A DNA stretch of 41,928 nucleotides from an uncultured Pseudomonadales bacterium (GTDB taxonomy: Bacteria; Pseudomonadota; Gammaproteobacteria; Pseudomonadales; Pseudohongiellaceae), in assembly GCA_943789485.1 (NCBI GenBank), contig CALSUH010000026.1:1-41928 (forward strand). The letters are read 5' to 3'. The stretch's first letter is position 1. Every line of letters begins with the position of its first letter. Shown here in pieces: positions 1 to 11,001 of the stretch. The notes under the pieces were generated by a model. The model saw only the letters and a list, made by a program, of their open reading frames with translations. It had not been told where the DNA came from and searched no databases. The position numbers and the translations under genes are program-made.

Positions 1-1221
1 GCTCCAATTGATGCAGAGAGCCGCCTCGACCTGCGCGTAGGGGATGCCGTTCGCTACCACGTCCTCCAGAGTCTCGATTATGAGTTTCTCTACTGGCTTC
101 GCTGGATTCTGCTGGCGCAGCCTTCTAGCCCCGCCATCATGCTCATTTCTCGATTCGACTCTTCCAGGCCGCACATCGGTGAGGGAGAGCTGCCTAGGTC
201 GCTAGCTCTCGAGCGCGCGCAGGAGGGGGCTGGCGCTATTGTCGAGCAATACGCTGGAGACAAGCTCCGCGCGGAACAGCTCGCCGATGTCGGTGCTGCG
301 GCCGAGAAGCCAGGCGAGGACCACATGGCTTTGGGGTTTAGTCGGATTCTTCGCTGGCGTAGGACTCTTCGACCGACGATAGGCGCCTGGTATCTTTTTT
401 CATCGCCTACTGCGATATTGATGTCCAGCTTTTCGAAATGGGAAAGCGCGTTTGCGCGTCGAATGTCTTCTGGATGCTCGAACGCAGATATGTCCCCGAA
501 GGTCATGAAAACGGCGTTGCTAGGATGATAATGAGCTCTTGTAGAAATCGAGCATAGCTGCTCATAGCTCAGATCGGGTATGTGTTCGGGCTCGCCGCCG
601 CTGTTGAAATGATAGGTTGTTGTCGGGAATACGTGTTTGCTGATGGTCTGCCATCAGCACGCTATTTGTGGAGCTCATCGCCCCTTTCATTTCATTGAAG
701 ACCACGCCCTTATACTGCAGCTCGCTATCGGGATTTTCTGGCTTCTGCGAATTCGAGGCGATGCCCTTCCTGCGCGAAATCCAGTTCATGTAGGCGCGAG
801 AAAGAACGCCGCATCGAGGTAGACGCTGAGGAGGTTGTTGAAAGTCTTTTCTGTTCTTACTGGCGAACGGGTAGGCGGTCCAGTCGCTGCTGGTGAACGC
901 GTTCATGAAGGTGTTCAGCGAGCGGCGAATCATCATGAAGAACGGATCCCTGAACTGGGAACTTCTTGCTGCCGCACAGAGCGCAGTGTGCTCTAAGAAT
1001 GTGGGCGACACCCGTGGAATCCATCGGCACGGTTCTGAACGCGACAAGAAATACATTTTCCGTGTTTGCGCTGCTCAGGTGGAAGTGTTTTGCCCCTGTC
1101 ACTGTATGTGGTCATACTCCTCCATGGTGATATTGAGAGAGCCAATCTCCTCGCTGCGGTGCCATTCGAAAGCGCGGTGCGATTTCGCGGGCTGTGATGG
1201 GGTTGCGCTGCTCGGCTGTCA
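1..1221 (-). pseudogene. M16C (presequence-protease-like) zinc metallopeptidase, N-terminal part, frameshifted and cut by window edge
   Basis: Pieces in different minus-strand frames join into the start of an M16C insulinase-type peptidase (PITRM1/Cym1 family), which degrades peptides using zinc. Visible in order: a lead-in reading FEWHRSEEIGSLNITMEEYD (near 1125-1185), then TGAKHFHLSSANTENVFLVA (about 1040-1100). The inverted zinc motif HxxEH follows, seen as HIL in one frame and LEHTALC in the next (about 980-1010). After it come FMMIRRSLNTFMNAFTSSDW, then VVFNEMKGAMSSTNSV (about 640-700) and FMTFGDISAFEH (about 470-510). Only the first 400 or so of roughly 970 residues are present and the gene runs off the left edge. 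No single frame is open, and at least five 1-bp shifts are needed. It begins where the upstream rbgA-like gene ends, so the two are probably one transcript. The family is well supported; whether the breaks are real is doubtful. Confidence 0.8.
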
Positions 1222-2172
1222 GGACTGCTTACTGCGGCCATGCTTTGGGTTGCCTTCTGTAACTTGGATTGCTTGCTGGGTATCTTGGCTGAACGGGCTC
1301 TCGCCGGCGACGTTAAGGTTGCGAGGGAGGTGTCTCCAGGCTGAACTGTGCCTAGTTTACCTGAGCGAAAGTCGTTTAGTAATATTTCCGCCGTTTTGTT
1401 CAGGTCCGCCTCTGCCTCCTCGGCCTATGGAGCCTCGCTGCTTTCGCGAGGGCCTCGAAGAAGGGCTCGGCCTCAGTGATGGAGCCTCGTCGAGGCCGTA
1501 TCTCGTGGCTGAGGCGGTCTGCCGTAGTCCTGTAATAGCAACTCCGCTAAGGAACCAGGCGATGTCGGCGGCCTCTACCGCTGTGTTGCGGATCGTGCCG
1601 GTCACAGCCAGCCTGTAGGCGCTCTTCCTGGTCTTCCAGCTTCGGCCAGAGCATGCCGGGCGTATCGATCAGGTACCAGCCTTCTTCCAGCTTCACGCGT
1701 TGCTGCCCCTTGGTAACTGCAGGTTCGTTGCCGGTGTCGGGCCACCTTGCGCTCTGCCAACTGATTCAGCAGGCTCGACTTTACCCACATTGGGAATGCC
1801 GTCGATGACGATCTGCCCCTGAATGAGCGACAGTCTCGTCGGTGTGCTTGATGAGCCTGCTTGGCGGTGCTTACGATGTCCGCGCGACTGATCTGTCTAG
1901 CGCCCGTGCCGTTGATCAGGCAGGCGCTGTTCTCGAAGCTTGGAGAAGTGTGCGGCCCAGGCCGGAGGTGACTTCGTCTTCGGCCAGGTCCGACTTGTTT
2001 AAGGATGCGAATGCAGGGGCGTTCTTCGCGGATAGTCTGCGAGCAGGGGGTTGCAGCTCGACTCCGGTATGCGCGCGTCGAGGACTTCGATCACGGCGTC
2101 TGTCTGGCGCATGATCTTTGCCAGCTCTTTGCTGGCCTTGTGCATATGTCCGGGGTACCAGGAAATGGCCAT
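1219..2172 (-). pseudogene. rbgA: YlqF/RbgA-type ribosome-biogenesis GTPase, frameshifted
   Basis: This is a circularly permuted GTPase of the YlqF/RbgA family, which helps assemble the large ribosomal subunit. The start is set at the ATG at 2172, opening MAISWYPGHMHKASKELAKI, the family hallmark N-terminus, followed by DAVIEVLDARIPESSCNPLL (G4-side region). The G1 loop appears as VGKSSLLNQLAERKVA (about 1745-1790), then a piece with the AVTGTIRNTAVEAADIAWFL stretch (about 1545-1610). The C-terminus has RGSIGRGG and LNDFRSGKLGTV (about 1340-1425). A restored last frame ends at TGA 1219-1221, giving about 317 codons, close to the usual length. Several 1-bp shifts break the frame. The bolA gene diverges from it. 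Confidence 0.82.
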
Positions 2173-2307
2173 TTTTTGGGGCTCCGTGAGGGCGACAGTG
2201 TAGCGAGGCTGGCGGGCCAAGACCAGCTCCATTTTATCGACTGCGAATTACGTTATACTGAAGGCGATTAGATTTGGTCTTGCAGAGATGGCTATTTAAG
2301 GGAGCTT

Positions 2308-2641
2308 ATGCTTAGCAATGTCAATGTACAGGATACTATTCAAGACAAAGCTGATCGGAGGCGCTGCAGCCTTCGGTGTTGGAGGTTGCGAACGAGAGTC
2401 ACATGCATGGCGGGCCGGCAGCGACGGAGTCTCACTTCAATATCACCGCGGTCTCTGCCATCCTTCACAGACTTGAGTCTTGGTGCGCCGGCATCAGGCT
2501 GTCTACAAATTGCTACGGATCAGGAGTTGGCCGGTGGCGTGCACGCCTTGGCGTTGCACCTGTATACAGAGCAGGAGTGGGAGCTATGCGCCAGGGTGCT
2601 TCGCCCCCGAATCTCCTGACTGCCGGGGTGGCAGTAACTAA
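2308..2641 (+). pseudogene. bolA: BolA-family protein, frameshifted
   Basis: Joined frames give a BolA-family protein of about 105-110 residues. BolA proteins partner monothiol glutaredoxins in Fe-S trafficking and affect cell shape under stress. The pieces are VQDTIQDK, then VLEVANESHMHGGPAATESH with the diagnostic ESHxH motif (about 2376-2435). FNITAVSAI follows, and then DQELAGGVHALALHLYTEQE (about 2521-2580), the conserved C-terminal signature. The last frame closes at TAA 2639-2641. The start at 2308 has GGGAG just upstream. Three or more single-base shifts separate the pieces. It diverges from the GTPase gene, leaving 135 bp for both promoters. Confidence 0.82.
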
Positions 2642-2979
2642 GGCAAGCTAGGTTGAAACTAATTTTTTTGCCCTAACGTCCAGAAAACATGGCCGAGCAT
2701 CGTACATGGGCTGATAGACAGTTGTCGTTGATGAATCTGCAATACGAGATTATCTAGATACCTCCGCTATGAATTCAGTGGCCTGTCATTAGCTAGCTCA
2801 AGGCTCGGTAGAGCCTAACGGGCTGGGAACAATTGTCGTGAATTTGTTGTTCTGAAAAGTCTGAAACTCCGGTGAAAATCTTTTGTGACTTGCGTCACTT
2901 CAAGTATTCGCCACCAAGACAATAATTGGCGCTTGCAGCTATAGATGTTCACGAAACATGAAGAACTAGGGAGTTTCGA
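2642..2979. other. Intergenic region without a supported gene
   Basis: These 338 bases lie between bolA and the Bax-like gene. Short frames here show no family signature. The only structured element I see is a CRP-like dyad at 2884-2899. The true 5' end of the Bax-like gene is unclear because of frameshifts, so part of 2900-2980 could be its leader. Confidence 0.5.
2884..2899 (+). promoter_or_regulatory. Candidate CRP/Vfr-type binding site
   Basis: The sequence TGTGACTTGCGTCACT matches the CRP consensus TGTGA-N6-TCACA except for the last base. It lies about 100 bp upstream of the Bax-like gene. This is a motif match only. No promoter elements next to it are convincing, and the surrounding sequence has a high error rate. 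Confidence 0.35.
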
Positions 2980-3843
2980 ATGCTGGCTGAGACCGTGAGA
3001 TTGCAGGCCTGCAGCGTCCGGTGCGAACTCGCCTTTGCCACGACTCGTCTCGGCTAGCTCTGATTAGCATTAACAATAGGTTGCAGTCACGAAGCTCGCG
3101 CCTTCCAACCATGACTCTGCCTGCCGCGGGTTGCAGCTGACACCGGAGCCCGTCGTCGTCTTGCCCGACTTCGCGTCCATCTCCGATATCGAGAGCGAAG
3201 AAACAGCAGTTCTTTCGTTTTTCTGCAAGACTTATGTGCGTTACCCTGAAAACGGCCTCACCCGCGACCTGCGCCTGAGGCTGCTCAGTTATGCTGAGAT
3301 CGTACATACCGGCGCGGGCATCACTTCAGCTGAGCTCGAGAGAACCTGGGTGGTGGACTTGGCGATTACTGCTTACTGCTGTGGATACTCGAGGTCGCTT
3401 AGCGATCAGGACTCTGGTGAGCGAATTGCTGTTGCGGGTAGATGTGATTCCCGCGTCCTTGGTGTTAGCGCAGGCTGCCAATCGAGTCGGCTTGGGGCAC
3501 GTCTAGGTTCGCTCTTGGAGGCCAACAATATTTTTGGCCAGTGGTGCTTCGACGAAGGCTGCGGCATCATCCCCAATAGACGCGCAGTCGAAGGCGCTAC
3601 CCACGAGGTGAAGAGCTTTCGACACTATCGGTGGCCGCAGCCATCGAGGGCTATTTCCTGAATATTAATTCGCACCACCTCTATGCAGGTGTTTCGCGCA
3701 GGAGCGCGCGCGACTGCAGGCGGCTTGGGTCAGGCGCCTGAGATCCGATCGTGCTTAGCTGCAGGGGCTTGGAGCAGCTACTCGCAACGAGCGTGCGAAT
3801 GAGCTATGTTGACGAGGTCCAGACTCTCATTCGAGCAGAATAA
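2980..3843 (+). pseudogene. Bax-like N-acetylglucosaminidase-domain protein, frameshifted
   Basis: Pieces in several plus frames resemble the Bax family of glucosaminidase-domain proteins, which are envelope peptidoglycan hydrolases. Visible: VVVLPDFASISDIES (about 3150-3195), then LRVDVIPASLVLAQAANRVG (about 3435-3490), then EANNIFGQWCFDEGCGIIPN (about 3515-3580). ATHEVKSF and EGYFLNINSHHLYAG follow (about 3640-3690), and a C-terminus YVDEVQTLIRAE closes at TAA 3841-3843. The glucosaminidase core with NIFGQWC and GCGI is the strongest evidence. The start is only approximate and a signal peptide cannot be read because the 5' part is broken. The 3' end overlaps the convergent deacetylase gene by 40 bases. 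Confidence 0.72.
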
Positions 3844-4985
3844 CCTGCGCTCAGCAGAGACCGTCGCTGGTTGGAGAACTTAGCCGCGCTAGCGCTGGAT
3901 TGCGTCAGTTCAGATTTATCCACTGCACCGAATACCAGTAGTAGCGATTTGAGCTCCGGGTCCGGTGCGGTGCAAATATACCGCCAGCGTCTTCCTGAGT
4001 AGTGCTCCTCAGGCTTCAATTCCACCACGCCTTGCTCCCTATCTATCCAAGTCATCGGTATCGGTTTGCTATTCGCGAAACAGCCAATCTGCTCGAAGTC
4101 GTAGTCCCCAATCTCGAATTTAAGCACGACCGAGGGATTCCTGTTGGACGTTACAGGCGAATCGGGTTGCAATTGAGTTACTGAAAACGGCAGGGTAGAG
4201 AACTTCGTGCTCGCCGTTTCCAAATTTGCGTAGATGCTAGCAAGCGGGAATCGCGGCAGTGCTAGGAAGTCAGATTTAGGGCCAACAGCCCCAGAATTTT
4301 GTGCTAAGCCTACAAAATCTAGCTCCTCCAGAAGTGACTTGATTGCAGGCTCGTACTCGCCATAGGGGTAGGCCAGGTAGCGATGAGATTGGCCGGTCTG
4401 CGCTTCTATTCTTTGCTCGGCTTTCAATAAATCCTCTTCAAGTCTCGCGAGCCTCTGACGGGTTGATTCATTGTCTCTCGCCTCCAACATATACGGATGA
4501 TCGAGCATGTGATTGGCGATGATCACACCGGCTGAACTCATCTGCCTGACCTGATCCCAAGTCATGTAGTTGCTGAGGCCAGCATCGATAGGTTCGGTGC
4601 TGAGGAAGAGTGTAAAAGGATAGCCGTAGGACTGAAGCAGGGGAAAGGCTTCATCAAAGATGGAGCTATAGCCGTCGTCGAAAGTTATCACCACCGATTT
4701 ATCAGGTAGCGATTGCCCGGAGCGCAGGCTGTCTATCATTTGATCCAGTGGAATGACCTTGAAATTGTTGTCGCGCAAATAGCGCAGATGCGCTTCGAAG
4801 TTAGCAGGAGAAATGGACGTTGAAGCAGGCGTGTCCTCGGCGACGTGATGGTAGAGCAAGATAACGGCGCTTTGCGCTGCCACGACGGGGCTGCTGACTG
4901 CGAGCACGGTACTGGCAATCAGCCAGGAAGCGGCGAGGCTGAAGGTTTTCCTTACTTTTAGCAATGGCTCTAAATGTCTGATCAT
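3804..4985 (-). CDS. Secreted polysaccharide deacetylase (NodB-like)
   Basis: A 393-residue protein with an N-terminal signal peptide (hydrophobic SLAASWLIASTVLAV, cleavage near VVAAQS). A carbohydrate esterase family 4 NodB domain occupies about residues 40-260. Motifs seen are ILLYHHV near residue 42, VVITFDDGYSSIFDEAF with the catalytic/metal Asp pair, and ANHMLDHP supplying the metal histidines. An AYPYGEYE motif follows. The family removes N- or O-acetyl groups from polysaccharides such as PNAG, chitin oligomers or peptidoglycan; the substrate here is unknown. The C-terminal 130 residues look like an added beta-rich domain. The gene stands alone, divergent from fadB. Its last 13 codons overlap the end of the Bax-like gene, where sequence quality is poor, so the exact C-terminus is uncertain. 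Confidence 0.85.
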   Translation of the reverse strand: MIRHLEPLLKVRKTFSLAASWLIASTVLAVSSPVVAAQSAVILLYHHVAEDTPASTSISPANFEAHLRYLRDNNFKVIPLDQMIDSLRSGQSLPDKSVVITFDDGYSSIFDEAFPLLQSYGYPFTLFLSTEPIDAGLSNYMTWDQVRQMSSAGVIIANHMLDHPYMLEARDNESTRQRLARLEEDLLKAEQRIEAQTGQSHRYLAYPYGEYEPAIKSLLEELDFVGLAQNSGAVGPKSDFLALPRFPLASIYANLETASTKFSTLPFSVTQLQPDSPVTSNRNPSVVLKFEIGDYDFEQIGCFANSKPIPMTWIDREQGVVELKPEEHYSGRRWRYICTAPDPELKSLLLVFGAVDKSELTQSSASAAKFSNQRRSLLSAGYSARMRVWTSST

Positions 4986-5056
4986 AGGTTCATAATAACT
5001 TAATTCCCGTCGAGCTGGGATAAAGTCGATGACTTCTTATATGGTGCTAGCGGGGC

Positions 5057-5062
5057 TATAAT
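5057..5062 (+). promoter_or_regulatory. Candidate -10 box of the fadBA promoter
   Basis: A perfect TATAAT lies 48 bases before the fadB ATG. The best -35 partner at 17-bp spacing (5034-5039, TTCTTA) is weak, so the promoter may depend on an activator or be read with an extended element. I see no FadR- or PsrA-type operator that I can support. Confidence 0.45.
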
Positions 5063-5109
5063 GCGCGGTTCTGAGCCACCGCGCGGCTCACTCTAACTTG
5101 GAGTTAACT

Positions 5110-7258
5110 ATGATCTACTCAGGCAAGGCGCTAAGCGTCGATGTTTTGCCTTCCGGCATTGCCAACCTGGTGTTCAACCTGGAAGGCTCATCTGTAAACA
5201 AATTCGATCAAGAGACATTAGGTGAGTTGCAGCAAGCGATTGCCGCTCTGCAAAAAGCCGATGTGCCGGGTCTCGTGCTATCAAGCGCTAAGAAGACTTT
5301 CATAGTTGGCGCTGACATTACTGAATTTACCTCGAAGTTTGCTGAAGGCGATCAACAGGTGCATGCGTGGCTGGTTGAGGTGAATAAAATATTCTCTGAT
5401 CTTGAAGATCTTCCTGTTCCCCACTGTTGCGGCCATCAATGGTATTGCACTAGGTGGAGGTTTCGAATTGGCGCTAGCGGCGGATTACCGTGTCGCAACA
5501 GAGTCTGCGCTAGTTGGTTTTCCTGAAGTTAAGCTAGGCATATTGCCGGGCTTTGGTGGAACCGTAAGATTGCCGCGACTGATTGGAGCAGATAATGCCA
5601 ATCAATGGATTAGCAGCGGGACGCACATTAAGGCGAAGCAGGCCTTGGCCGAAGGCGCGCTTGATGCAATTGTCGATGAGGGCATCCTCATTGAGGCGGC
5701 CGAAAACATCATCCAGCAATGCATTGATGGAAAACTAGGCTATAAAAAAATCCGCGTACAAAAAACTTCTCCGCTGACACTCACACCTATTGAGATGAAT
5801 GTCGCCTATGAGACGGCCAAGGGATGCAGTTGCTGCTGCGGCTGGACCGAATTACCCGGCTCCCCTTACTGCGGTAATGGCGATGCAGGAAGCCGCCGTC
5901 ATGGATCGTGCTGGAGCGCTTGGAGGTTGAGCACCAGGGCTTTATTAAGTTGGCGGCAACCGAAGTTGCTGCGAATCTTGTACAGATGTTCCTGAACGAT
6001 CAGTTCCTAGGCGGCTTAGCCAAGAAACAGCAAGCCGCGGCAAGGCCAATCTCGATGGCCGCCGTGCTCGGGGCTGGGATCATGGGAGGCGGAATCGCCT
6101 ATCAGTCTGCTTTGAAGGGCACGCCTATCATCATGAAGGACATAGCCCAAGAGGGTGTGGACCTCGGCATGGCGGAGGCGCGCAAGCAGCTTAATAAGCA
6201 GGTAGCGAAGGGGCGCATGGACGGCAACAAGATGTTTGGCATTCTTTCAAGCATCGAACCAACCTTGAGCTATGACAGCATCGGCAAGGCTGATATCGTG
6301 GTTGAGGCAGTAATCGAAAACCCCAAGATCAAGCAGTCTGGTGCTCGCGGAACTCGAATCACTGGTTCCAGAGGACACGATTATCGCAACTAACACCTCG
6401 ACTATTTCTGTGGATGACTTGGCGACGTGTATTAACGCGCCCGGAAAACTTCTGTGGCATGCATTTCTTTAACCCGGTGCCGGTAATGCCTCTGGTGGAA
6501 GTGATTCGCGGAGCGAAGAGCAGCGATGAAACGATAGCGACTACAGTCGCCTATGCCAAGAAGATGGGGAAAGTCCCCATCGTGGTCAATAACTGCCCAG
6601 GTTTCTTGGTTAATCGCATTCTATTCCCTTACTTCGGTGCTTTCTCGCGTTTGATAAGCGATGGTGCTAATTATAAGCAGATCGATAAGGCGATGGAGCG
6701 ATTCGGCTGGCCGATGGGGCCCGCCTATTTGTTGGATGTTGTTGGTCTGGATACAGCGGTTCATGCGCAGGCTGTTATGGCGGCAGGGTTCGAGCGTATG
6801 AAGTTGGATATCGACACCGTAATAGACAAGCTATTTGAGCACAAAGACCTTGGGCAGAAATCCGGCAGTGGTTTCTATCTCTACGAGAACGACAAGAGGG
6901 GCAAGCCGAAGAAACTTCCGAATCTAGCAACTGAACAGCTTGCTGCTTCGATGGCATCTACAAACAAAGAGCTTTGAAGGACGAAGAAATCGTGCAGCGA
7001 ATGATGGTTGCCATGTGCATGGAGACTATTCGCTGCCTGGAGGATGGAATCGTAAGCACGGCTATCGAGGCGGATATGGGCTTGGTGCTTGGCATTGGCT
7101 TTCCGCCATTTCGCGGTGGAGCGCTGCGCTATGTCGATAGCCTGGGCCTGAGCCAATTTTGTGAGATCGCCGATAAATATGCGGGTCTAGGTGAGCTCTA
7201 TCAGCCAACGGCGAAGCTGCGTGATATGGCTTCGGCAAACGAAACTTTCTATAGCTAG
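5110..7258 (+). CDS. fadB: Fatty-acid oxidation complex alpha subunit FadB, with about six 1-bp frameshifts in this sequence
   Basis: FadB carries enoyl-CoA hydratase, isomerase and 3-hydroxyacyl-CoA dehydrogenase activities of beta-oxidation and pairs with FadA. Start at ATG 5110, 6 bp after GGAG. The hydratase domain shows [30 protein letters not shown] and [20 protein letters not shown], with both catalytic glutamates. The dehydrogenase domain shows the NAD loop GAGIMGGG (about 6070), [32 protein letters not shown] and [15 protein letters not shown]. The frame shifts near 5419-5422 (CCCC for CCC), 5821-5823 (GGG for GG), 5922, 6339 and 6437 (five extra bases) and near 6975 (one missing). 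Correcting these gives 714 residues, the usual size, so I treat the gene as intact but misread. Confidence 0.92.
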
Positions 7259-7273
7259 GGGTTTTATAACTAG

Positions 7274-8515
<1,242 letters not shown>

Positions 8516-8520
8516 ATTCT

Positions 8521-9414
8521 ATGTCTAGCGAATTACCCTTCAGTAATAATGCCCTACTTGCAAGTAGCAAGCCGGCCGCAGTAGACCCTGCTGCTGGCAA
8601 GAACTCTTTGCTAAACCGTTCGCGCAAGAACCTGCGCCGAGATGTTGGGCGTGCGATCGCTGATTACAATATGATCGAAGAGGGCGACTTGGTGATGGTC
8701 TGTCTTTCCGGTGGGAAAGATTCCTATGCGATGTTAGATATCCTGCTAAGCCTGCAGAAACACGCACCTATTGATTTTACGCTACACGCGGTAAATCTCG
8801 ACCAGAAGCAGCCGGACTTTCCAGAAGATGTTCTGCCGGCTTATCTCGATGCTCTCAAGGTGGACTACACAATTATCGAGAAAGATACTTACTCGATAGT
8901 TACCGATAAGGTTGCAGAGGGTAAAACCTATTGTGGTCTTTGCTCAAGGCTGCGTAGAGGAATTCTGTACAACCACGCGCAATCACTAGGTGCTACCAAG
9001 ATAGCGCTAGGTCACCACCGAGACGATATTGTGGAAACGCTATTTCTGAATATGTTCTATGGGGGTAAATTAAAGGCGATGCCACCGAAGCTGCTGAGCG
9101 ATGATAAGAGAAACATCGTAATTCGTCCTCTTGCTTACTGCAAAGAGAAGGAAATCTCACGTTACGCCGAGCTTAGTAATTTCCCCATTATCCCCTGTAA
9201 CCTCTGTGGCACGCAGGACAATATGCAAAGACAGGCTATTAAGGCAATGTTGCAGCAGTGGGATAAAAGCCACCCGGGCCGCATTGAGACCATATTTACC
9301 AGTATCGCAAATGTTTCGTTGTCGCAGTTAGCCGATACTAAAAATTTTCCTTTTGCTGAGCTACAAACATATTCTCCGGACTCGGCTGAGCTAAATGTAG
9401 TTGAGCTCGTCTAG
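8521..9414 (+). CDS. ttcA: tRNA 2-thiocytidine(32) synthetase TtcA
   Basis: A 297-residue PP-loop ATPase that puts sulfur on C32 of some tRNAs using a [4Fe-4S] cluster. The ATP loop SGGKDS is at residues 63-68. The cluster-binding cysteines are C138 and C141 in CGLC, plus a second pair C226/C229 in [14 protein letters not shown] follows the family pattern. An in-frame upstream start at 8467 would lie inside fadA; ATG 8521, six bases after the fadA stop, is preferred. The first 30 or so residues are variable. It is followed by yheU and tusA, so sulfur-transfer genes sit together here. Confidence 0.95.
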   Translation: MSSELPFSNNALLASSKPAAVDPAAGKNSLLNRSRKNLRRDVGRAIADYNMIEEGDLVMVCLSGGKDSYAMLDILLSLQKHAPIDFTLHAVNLDQKQPDFPEDVLPAYLDALKVDYTIIEKDTYSIVTDKVAEGKTYCGLCSRLRRGILYNHAQSLGATKIALGHHRDDIVETLFLNMFYGGKLKAMPPKLLSDDKRNIVIRPLAYCKEKEISRYAELSNFPIIPCNLCGTQDNMQRQAIKAMLQQWDKSHPGRIETIFTSIANVSLSQLADTKNFPFAELQTYSPDSAELNVVELV

Positions 9415-9472
9415 TTTCAAGCTATGAGATATTTACTGACACCAAATAGGAATACTCCGTAAACGCTGAACT

Positions 9473-9685
9473 ATGAATATTCCTTTTCAAGATCTAAAAG
9501 TTGAAACACTGACAGCAATTATCGAAGAGTTCATAAGTCGCGAAGGCACCGACTATGGAGATCATGAGATTAGCCTGGAACAGAAAGTGCAACAGGTAAT
9601 GAATCAATTGCAGCGCGGCAAGATAGTGGTCACCTTTGATCCGGAAAGTCAGAGTTGTGATTTACAAGTAGTTGCTGAGCGTTAA
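9473..9685 (+). CDS. yheU: YheU-family small protein
   Basis: A 70-residue protein matching the YheU (UPF0270) family in length and sequence. It begins MNIPFQDLKVETLTAIIEEF, continues with the REGTDYG segment and ends with VVTFDPESQSCDLQV. Its biochemical function is not known to me. It lies 58 bp after ttcA and 24 bp before tusA, on the same strand, so co-transcription is likely. Confidence 0.88.
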   Translation: MNIPFQDLKVETLTAIIEEFISREGTDYGDHEISLEQKVQQVMNQLQRGKIVVTFDPESQSCDLQVVAER

Positions 9686-9709
9686 TAGATATGACAGCGA
9701 AGAATTATT

Positions 9710-9994
9710 ATGTCTGATCAAAGAGATCAAAGAGATCAAAAAGATATCGATGAACCGGGCCCAGATGTCGCCTTAAAATTGGATGCCTCTGGTTTATTCT
9801 GCCCAGAACCGGTGATGCTTTTACACAATAAAATTCGTGATATTGAAGCAGGGCAGCTACTGAAGCTAGTTGCTACCGACCCTTCAACTAGTCGCGATGT
9901 GCCTAAATTTTGTCATTTTCTCGGGCATGAATTGCTCGAATCAATAGAGAAAGACGGAGTCTTTGCGTATCTAATTCGCAAGGTCGAATCATAG
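9710..9994 (+). CDS. tusA: Sulfur carrier protein TusA (SirA family)
   Basis: A 94-residue TusA-type sulfur carrier. The persulfide-bearing Cys31 is in the signature CPEPVM, followed by [20 protein letters not shown] and the [20 protein letters not shown] segment of the family. TusA relays sulfur from cysteine desulfurase IscS to tRNA thiolation and other pathways. The first 16 residues are an unusual charged extension with DQR repeated, encoded by a 9-bp tandem repeat. There is no strong ribosome binding site. It sits in a run with ttcA and yheU. Confidence 0.93.
   Translation: MSDQRDQRDQKDIDEPGPDVALKLDASGLFCPEPVMLLHNKIRDIEAGQLLKLVATDPSTSRDVPKFCHFLGHELLESIEKDGVFAYLIRKVES
9716..9742 (+). repeat. 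9-bp tandem repeat in tusA N-terminus
   Basis: Three copies of GATCAAAGA (the last ending AAA) encode Asp-Gln-Arg, Asp-Gln-Arg, Asp-Gln-Lys just after the start codon. The unit is a multiple of three, so copy-number change would keep the frame. Each copy carries a GATC site. Confidence 0.85.
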
Positions 9995-10038
9995 TTCTGG
10001 CTGCAACCCTGTTTGAGATTGGATAGAGAGGGCCTTAT

Positions 10039-10980
10039 ATGACCGATCAGAATGGCACCTATTATTTAGTAGATGGCTCTATCTATATATTCCAGTCGCA
10101 TTTTTCTCCCCATGTGGAATGCTTCGATGCTGAGGGTAAAGATCTTAGTGCTGTCTACGGCTTTACCCAATTCCTGCTGCAATTTTTAAGGCGGGTTAAA
10201 CCTGACCGGATAGCGGTAGCGTTAGATGAAAGTCTTTTTAGCGGCTTTCGACACGACCTCTGTGCGAGCTACAAATCTAATAGGGAGTTGCCGGACGAAA
10301 ATCTTGCGATGCAGTTGAAGGGCTGTAGAGAAATTTGTTCCATTCTTGGCATGGCATCCTATGCGAGCAAGAAGTACGAGGCCGACGATATCATCGGAAC
10401 ACTCTCAGTGAGAATGTCGGAACTGCTGCCGGGCGACCCTGCATTGTGTATCGTGACTAGAGATAAAGACCTTGCACAGTTGCTGCGTACTGACAAAGAT
10501 TATATGTGGGACTACAGCGGCAATCGAAGGCGTTACAGGGCGGATATCGAAGAAGAATTCGGTGTAAGTCCTGAGCAATTTGCTGACTACCTAGGCCTCG
10601 TAGGTGACGCGGTTGATTGCATCACCGGGGTTCCTGGGGTGGGGCCAGTTAAGGCCAAAGAATTGCTGCGAAACTTTGCGAGCATGGACGGTATTTATGA
10701 AAACCTTGATGCGGTAGCAGGCCTTTCCTTACGCGGAGCAGCCGGTTTGGCATTAAAGCTGGAGGCGCATCAAGCGGAGGCAAGGTTGAGTCGCGAGTTA
10801 GCTACTATTATCTGTGATGCCAATGACCAGCATGAGGGATTTGCACATGCGGTACCCAGCTCGCTTGAAGTGGCGGATATCGATATCTCTTCATTTGAAA
10901 AATTTCTTTCGAATTATAAGTTCACAAAAAATGATAGTGCGCACCTCCTTTTCGTTGCCGAACGCTTTTCAAACGAATAG
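10039..10980 (+). CDS. Stand-alone 5'-3' exonuclease / flap endonuclease (PolA N-terminal type)
   Basis: A 313-residue 5'-nuclease with a PIN-like catalytic core and a helix-hairpin-helix (H3TH) domain, the fold of the PolA N-terminal nuclease and of Xni/ExoIX. Acidic metal ligands seen: D12 (LVDGS), D63 (ALDES), E114-D116-D117 (YEADD), D142 and D144 (TRDKD), D190 and D193 (GDAVD). H3TH is at about 187-212 (CITGVPGVGPVKAKELL). Both metal sites therefore look complete, and the protein is about 60 residues longer than E. coli Xni, so I leave the symbol open (xni is the nearest name). It probably trims flaps during repair or Okazaki-fragment processing. The start codon lies 44 bp after tusA. Confidence 0.88.
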   Translation: MTDQNGTYYLVDGSIYIFQSHFSPHVECFDAEGKDLSAVYGFTQFLLQFLRRVKPDRIAVALDESLFSGFRHDLCASYKSNRELPDENLAMQLKGCREICSILGMASYASKKYEADDIIGTLSVRMSELLPGDPALCIVTRDKDLAQLLRTDKDYMWDYSGNRRRYRADIEEEFGVSPEQFADYLGLVGDAVDCITGVPGVGPVKAKELLRNFASMDGIYENLDAVAGLSLRGAAGLALKLEAHQAEARLSRELATIICDANDQHEGFAHAVPSSLEVADIDISSFEKFLSNYKFTKNDSAHLLFVAERFSNE

Positions 10981-11001
10981 CGTTGTCTTTGTAATGCTAC
11001 T

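Noticed and set aside
893..1618. A 241-codon plus-strand frame
   Set aside because: It is antisense to conserved M16C peptidase and RbgA-type GTPase segments and shows no family motif.
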